Shown here piece by piece: positions 20,589 to 23,551 of a stretch of 23,551 nt of DNA (position 1 is the stretch's first letter; every line of letters starts with the position of its first letter). The position numbers were made by a program, and so were the translations under genes. The stretch is from a virus, in the IMG/VR virus record IMGVR_UViG_3300021962_000668, positions 1-23,551 of that record; one strand, given 5' to 3'. The notes beneath the pieces are model-generated. The model saw nothing but the letters and a program-made list of their open reading frames with translations, was not told where the DNA came from and searched no databases.

Positions 20589-22502
20589 ATGGCTCTTATC
20601 AAGCTTCAGTTTCGCCCCGGCGTTAATCGGGATCAGACCAACTACTCCGGTGAGGGTGGTTGGTTTTCTTGCGACAAAATCAGGTTCCGCTCTGGCTACC
20701 CGGAAAAGATTGGCGGCTGGATAAAGGCTACCCCCACGTCGATTATCGGTGTGTGCCGCCAGATGTGGAACTGGGTTACCACGTTTACCGATAACCTTCT
20801 GGCTCTCGGCACAAACGTAAAAGTCTATATCGAAGCTGGTGGCTACTTCAACGATATCACCCCATTGCGGGCAGTTGATCCTACCCTGTCGTCACCCGAT
20901 ACAAATAATTGCGTGCAGACAGACAATGGGTCTACTACCGTCATCATCAACCTTGCTGCAGCGCATAACGCTGTGTCCGGGCAGTACGTTACTATCTCTG
21001 GCGTAACCGGAACTGTTGGTGGCGTGCCTAACTCCGAAATCAACGCTAACCACGAGATTACGGTAATTGACGCTGACTCTTTCTCCATCACGGTTACGAC
21101 GGCGGCTACTTCCACAGTTGCTTCTGGTGGCGGCACAGGCATTAGCATCGACTTTGAAATTGAACCGGGCTACCCCATTCTGACTGCGGGTTATGGTTGG
21201 GGCACTGGTACTTGGAGTCGTGGCGCTTGGGGTCTGGGTTCCACAGAGCCTGTTTACTTCCCACAGCGTGACTGGTGGTTTGATAACTTCGACAACGATT
21301 TGGTTATGAACATCCGCAACGGCGCTCCCTACTACTGGGAACGTGGTTCGAACCAAGACCCGTCTAGTGCCTTGGCTACCCGGGCTATTACGCTTCAAGC
21401 TTACGCCACCAGCCAAGGGTATAGTTCTAGCGCTGTGCCCGTGCAGGTTATGCAGTTGCTGATATCTCAGCAGGATAAGCATATTATAGCTTTCGGTGCG
21501 GTTCCTTACGGCAGCACCAGCACGGCGGACTTTGACCCGTTGCTTATCCGGTGGGCTGACCAAGACAACCCGGGGCAGTGGACTCCCACACCGACTAACT
21601 CTGCTGGCTTTTTGCGTGTTTCTCGTGGGTCCGCGATTGTCCGGGCGTTGCCCACCCGGCAGGAAATTCTCGTTTTCACTGACACCAATCTGTACTCGCT
21701 GCAGTTCTTGGGGACTACGGATGTCTTTGGTCTGCAGGAATATCAGGATAACCAGTCCATCATTTCGCCCCGCGCTGTGGCTACAGCGGCCAGTATCACG
21801 TACTGGATGGGTCAGGATAAGTTCTACGCCTATACAGGTCGCGTTGAAACGCTGGCTTGCTCCCTGCGTAACTATGTTTTTCAGGACCTTAACTACGCCC
21901 AGAGGGACCAGATCGTTAGCGGCACTAACGAAGAGTGGAATGAAATCTGGTGGTTCTACCCCAGCGCTGCCTCTTCCTATAATGACCGTTACGTGGTGTT
22001 TAACCATCTCGACAAGATTTGGTACTACGGCACCATAGAACGCACGGCTTGGCTGGACACCCCGCTTCGCGCTAACCCGCAGGCTATAGAAACTTCCACG
22101 GACTACACTACCGGCTACCTGTACAACCACGAAGACGGCATTAACGACGGTGCAGTGGGTATGTCTGCGTATATTGAGTCCAACGACTTTGATATCGGGG
22201 ACGGCGAGAAGTTTATGCTTTCCAAGCGTGTGATCCCGGATATTGGGTTTGCAGGGTCCACGGCGGCTGATCCTGAAGTTACTTTGACCATACGCTCACG
22301 TAACTTCCCCGGTAACCCGTTGTCCAGCGAAGCTGCCGACTCCAAGCTGGTTATCGAAACTGCAGTCGATACGTATACTAGCCAAGTGTTTATCCGGTCT
22401 CGTGCGCGTCAGATGGCGCTTAAAATCAGTTCTGAGACTTTGGGTGTGCAGTGGCAGGTGGGTGCGCCCCGTTTGGATGCTAGGGAAGACGGTAAGCGCT
22501 AA
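20589..22502 (+). CDS. Nozzle/tail-hub-like structural protein (P22 gp10-type role)
   Basis: A 637-residue protein. The start (LQFRPGVNRDQTNYSGEGG then DKIRFRSGYPEKIGGW) is typical of tail proteins that seal the DNA channel in podoviruses. An insert at about 95-195 is Thr/Val-rich and includes a Gly hinge. The rest has propeller-like repeats: DLVMNIRNGAPYYWE, ADQDNPGQWTPTP, EILVFTDTNLYSLQFLG, ASITYWMGQDKFYAYTG and RYVVFNHLDKIWYYG. It ends with a beta region (EVTLTIRSRNFPG) and IKISSE-like strands. Order after adaptor genes and absence of a tape measure support a nozzle role; sequence similarity to P22 gp10 or T7 gp12 is not visible by eye. The stop overlaps the next ATG (TAATG). Confidence 0.68.
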   Translation: MALIKLQFRPGVNRDQTNYSGEGGWFSCDKIRFRSGYPEKIGGWIKATPTSIIGVCRQMWNWVTTFTDNLLALGTNVKVYIEAGGYFNDITPLRAVDPTLSSPDTNNCVQTDNGSTTVIINLAAAHNAVSGQYVTISGVTGTVGGVPNSEINANHEITVIDADSFSITVTTAATSTVASGGGTGISIDFEIEPGYPILTAGYGWGTGTWSRGAWGLGSTEPVYFPQRDWWFDNFDNDLVMNIRNGAPYYWERGSNQDPSSALATRAITLQAYATSQGYSSSAVPVQVMQLLISQQDKHIIAFGAVPYGSTSTADFDPLLIRWADQDNPGQWTPTPTNSAGFLRVSRGSAIVRALPTRQEILVFTDTNLYSLQFLGTTDVFGLQEYQDNQSIISPRAVATAASITYWMGQDKFYAYTGRVETLACSLRNYVFQDLNYAQRDQIVSGTNEEWNEIWWFYPSAASSYNDRYVVFNHLDKIWYYGTIERTAWLDTPLRANPQAIETSTDYTTGYLYNHEDGINDGAVGMSAYIESNDFDIGDGEKFMLSKRVIPDIGFAGSTAADPEVTLTIRSRNFPGNPLSSEAADSKLVIETAVDTYTSQVFIRSRARQMALKISSETLGVQWQVGAPRLDAREDGKR

Positions 22503-23446
22503 TGGCCCTTGTAAGGTTCAAGCACACCCCACTGCCTAACCCGCCATCGGATTACGACCCCCAGTACGTGCGGCAGATGATCCGCGTGCTTGAGATTTAC
22601 TTCAACCAGCTGGACTCGCTTACTCCGAACCAAGCACAGTCTTACACGGCTGATGAGTTTATCGGGGGTAACTTCACCGGGACTAATGTAAGTGTAAGCA
22701 GTCTTGTTACTTCGTTTCTTAGTTTCCAAGCCGCCCTTGGGGGTTACCTAGACGCTAGTGGTGTCCGCGCAACTGCGCTTATCTCCAGTGGGCATAGTAA
22801 CGGCAGGCAGGTCTCTACTGATGTAAGCGCTGTTAATTTTTACGGTGGTTCGTTCTACGGCGATGGTAGGTATATTGACACACCGTACAATCAGCTTATC
22901 AGCAGCACTGACCAGACTGCAGCTAATACGTATACTGCCTACGCTATTACCTACGATACCGAAGACTTTCCAGACGGTATTTCAGTAGTAAGCAATTCTC
23001 AGATTACCTTTGCCGAGCCGGGTATTTACAACATCGCCTATAGTATCCAGCTCAAAAATACGAATAACGATCTTGAAACCGTTGACATCTGGTTCCGCAA
23101 AGACGGTACCGACATAGCAGGGTCTAATACTCGGTTTGCTATACCAGCCCGTAAGTCTACGGGGGACCCGTCTTATCTTGTGGCGGTAACGCCGATCATG
23201 GTCGATATCACTGCGGTCAATCAGTATGTCCAGATTATGTGGCATACATCGAACACGGCGGTTACGATTGAACACCTAGCGGCAGTTACCGCCAACCCCG
23301 GTGTCACCCCGGCTATCCCGGCTACCCCTTCCGTCATTGTGGGGGTCACATTTATTTCTGCCCAGTTCCCGCCGGTCACCCGGGTCGCCCCGCTTCCGGT
23401 CTTTGGTTTTGGGCAAATTGGTAATATAACCGTTTCAACGCCTTAA
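22502..23446 (+). CDS. Virion fibre protein with C1q/TNF-like region
   Basis: A 314-residue protein. Residues 1-45 (FKHTPLPNPPSDYDPQYVRQ and a following helix with VLEIYFNQLDSL) form a short attachment helix found in related phages. The middle, about 48-125, is a Gly/Ser/Val repeat of fibre type (GGSFYGDGRYID). Residues of about 132-260 have the strand pattern of a C1q/TNF-like jelly roll: TYTAYAITYDTEDF, QITFAEPGIYNIAYSIQL, VDIWFRKDGTDI and QYVQIMWHTSNTAVTIEHL. A Pro/Val-rich tail follows. Such trimeric jelly rolls often bind ligands at fibre tips; binding here is inferred. Start is coupled to the previous stop by one base. Confidence 0.72.
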   Translation: MALVRFKHTPLPNPPSDYDPQYVRQMIRVLEIYFNQLDSLTPNQAQSYTADEFIGGNFTGTNVSVSSLVTSFLSFQAALGGYLDASGVRATALISSGHSNGRQVSTDVSAVNFYGGSFYGDGRYIDTPYNQLISSTDQTAANTYTAYAITYDTEDFPDGISVVSNSQITFAEPGIYNIAYSIQLKNTNNDLETVDIWFRKDGTDIAGSNTRFAIPARKSTGDPSYLVAVTPIMVDITAVNQYVQIMWHTSNTAVTIEHLAAVTANPGVTPAIPATPSVIVGVTFISAQFPPVTRVAPLPVFGFGQIGNITVSTP

Positions 23447-23458
23447 TCGGGGCTCCAG

Positions 23459-23551
23459 ATGCACTCCCTAGCGCAGCACTTACAATCCCAAGGCCGGGGG
23501 AACGACACGGTCCTAGTCCACATGACCCCCCGGGAAGTAGGGGGTTTGCAG
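23459..23551 (+). CDS. Start of a further virion gene, cut by the right edge
   Basis: ATG at 23459 follows the previous stop after 12 bases and opens a frame that runs to the window end (31 codons): HSLAQHLQSQGRGNDTVLVH and then MTPREVGGLQ. The phrase DTxLVHMTPxEVxGLQ is one I recognise from the start of a large structural or ejection-type protein of similar phages. No clear Shine-Dalgarno precedes it (GGGGCTCC only). Product identity beyond that is uncertain because the gene is incomplete. Confidence 0.6.
   Translation, partial: MHSLAQHLQSQGRGNDTVLVHMTPREVGGLQ

Noticed and set aside
21343-21356. GGTTCGAA, tRNA T-arm-like sequence
   Set aside because: It lies inside the nozzle-like coding frame with no cloverleaf around it.
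20892-22130. 412-codon - strand frame opposite the nozzle-like gene
   Set aside because: Same antisense shadow pattern; no motif or ribosome site, and the + strand protein is convincing.

Overview
This window is a continuous stretch of the virion-assembly half of a tailed-phage genome (Caudoviricetes). All supported genes are on the + strand, packed with spacers of a few bases or with ATGA/TAATG/GTGA overlaps. A very large portal with a Gln-rich coiled-coil C-terminus (P22-like barrel), adaptor/neck proteins, a nozzle-like tail protein, many fibres, and no tape measure, sheath or major tail-tube gene point to podovirus-type morphology. A zinc peptidase endolysin and a 3TM-type holin suit a Gram-negative host, but the sequence alone does not identify the host. 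The gene content recalls uncultured aquatic phages. No terminase, replication, integrase, repressor, tRNA or CRISPR is visible.

Layout. 1-2219: portal, cut by the left edge. 2216-2813: a small conserved protein and a GroES-like co-chaperonin. 2848-5814: putative scaffold, a conserved unknown, a capsid-associated protein and the major capsid protein. 5868-6710: an HNH/endonuclease VII-type homing nuclease, inserted after the capsid gene and followed by a 122-bp intergenic region that can fold into a hairpin and a pseudoknot. 6833-7570: two small structural proteins. 7575-8315: a GT-A glycosyltransferase. 8308-10345: a run of short Lys/Gly-rich basic proteins (DUF6321-like, DUF3008-like, DUF5872-like). 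10342-12845: neck/adaptor proteins interleaved with a zinc-ribbon protein and two more tiny basic proteins. 12856-16313: a small structural protein and two fibre genes, each followed by small accessory genes. 16329-17215: holin-like protein and M15 endolysin. 17231-20163: a 12-repeat protein, an S74 self-cleaving fibre and a glycine-rich tip-like protein. 20173-20583: a second holin-like gene. 20589-23446: nozzle-like protein and a fibre with a C1q/TNF-like region. 23459 onward: start of a further virion gene cut by the right edge.

How it works together. The portal, scaffold, capsid protein and decoration-type proteins build the procapsid, and the phage GroES probably adapts host GroEL for capsid folding. 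Adaptor and nozzle proteins close the portal after packaging. Several fibre/adhesin genes supply receptor recognition, and holin plus endolysin release progeny. The most unusual parts are the homing-nuclease insertion with a codon-usage break in the last 15 capsid codons, the putative pseudoknot before the 6833 gene, and the cluster of tiny basic proteins of unknown role.
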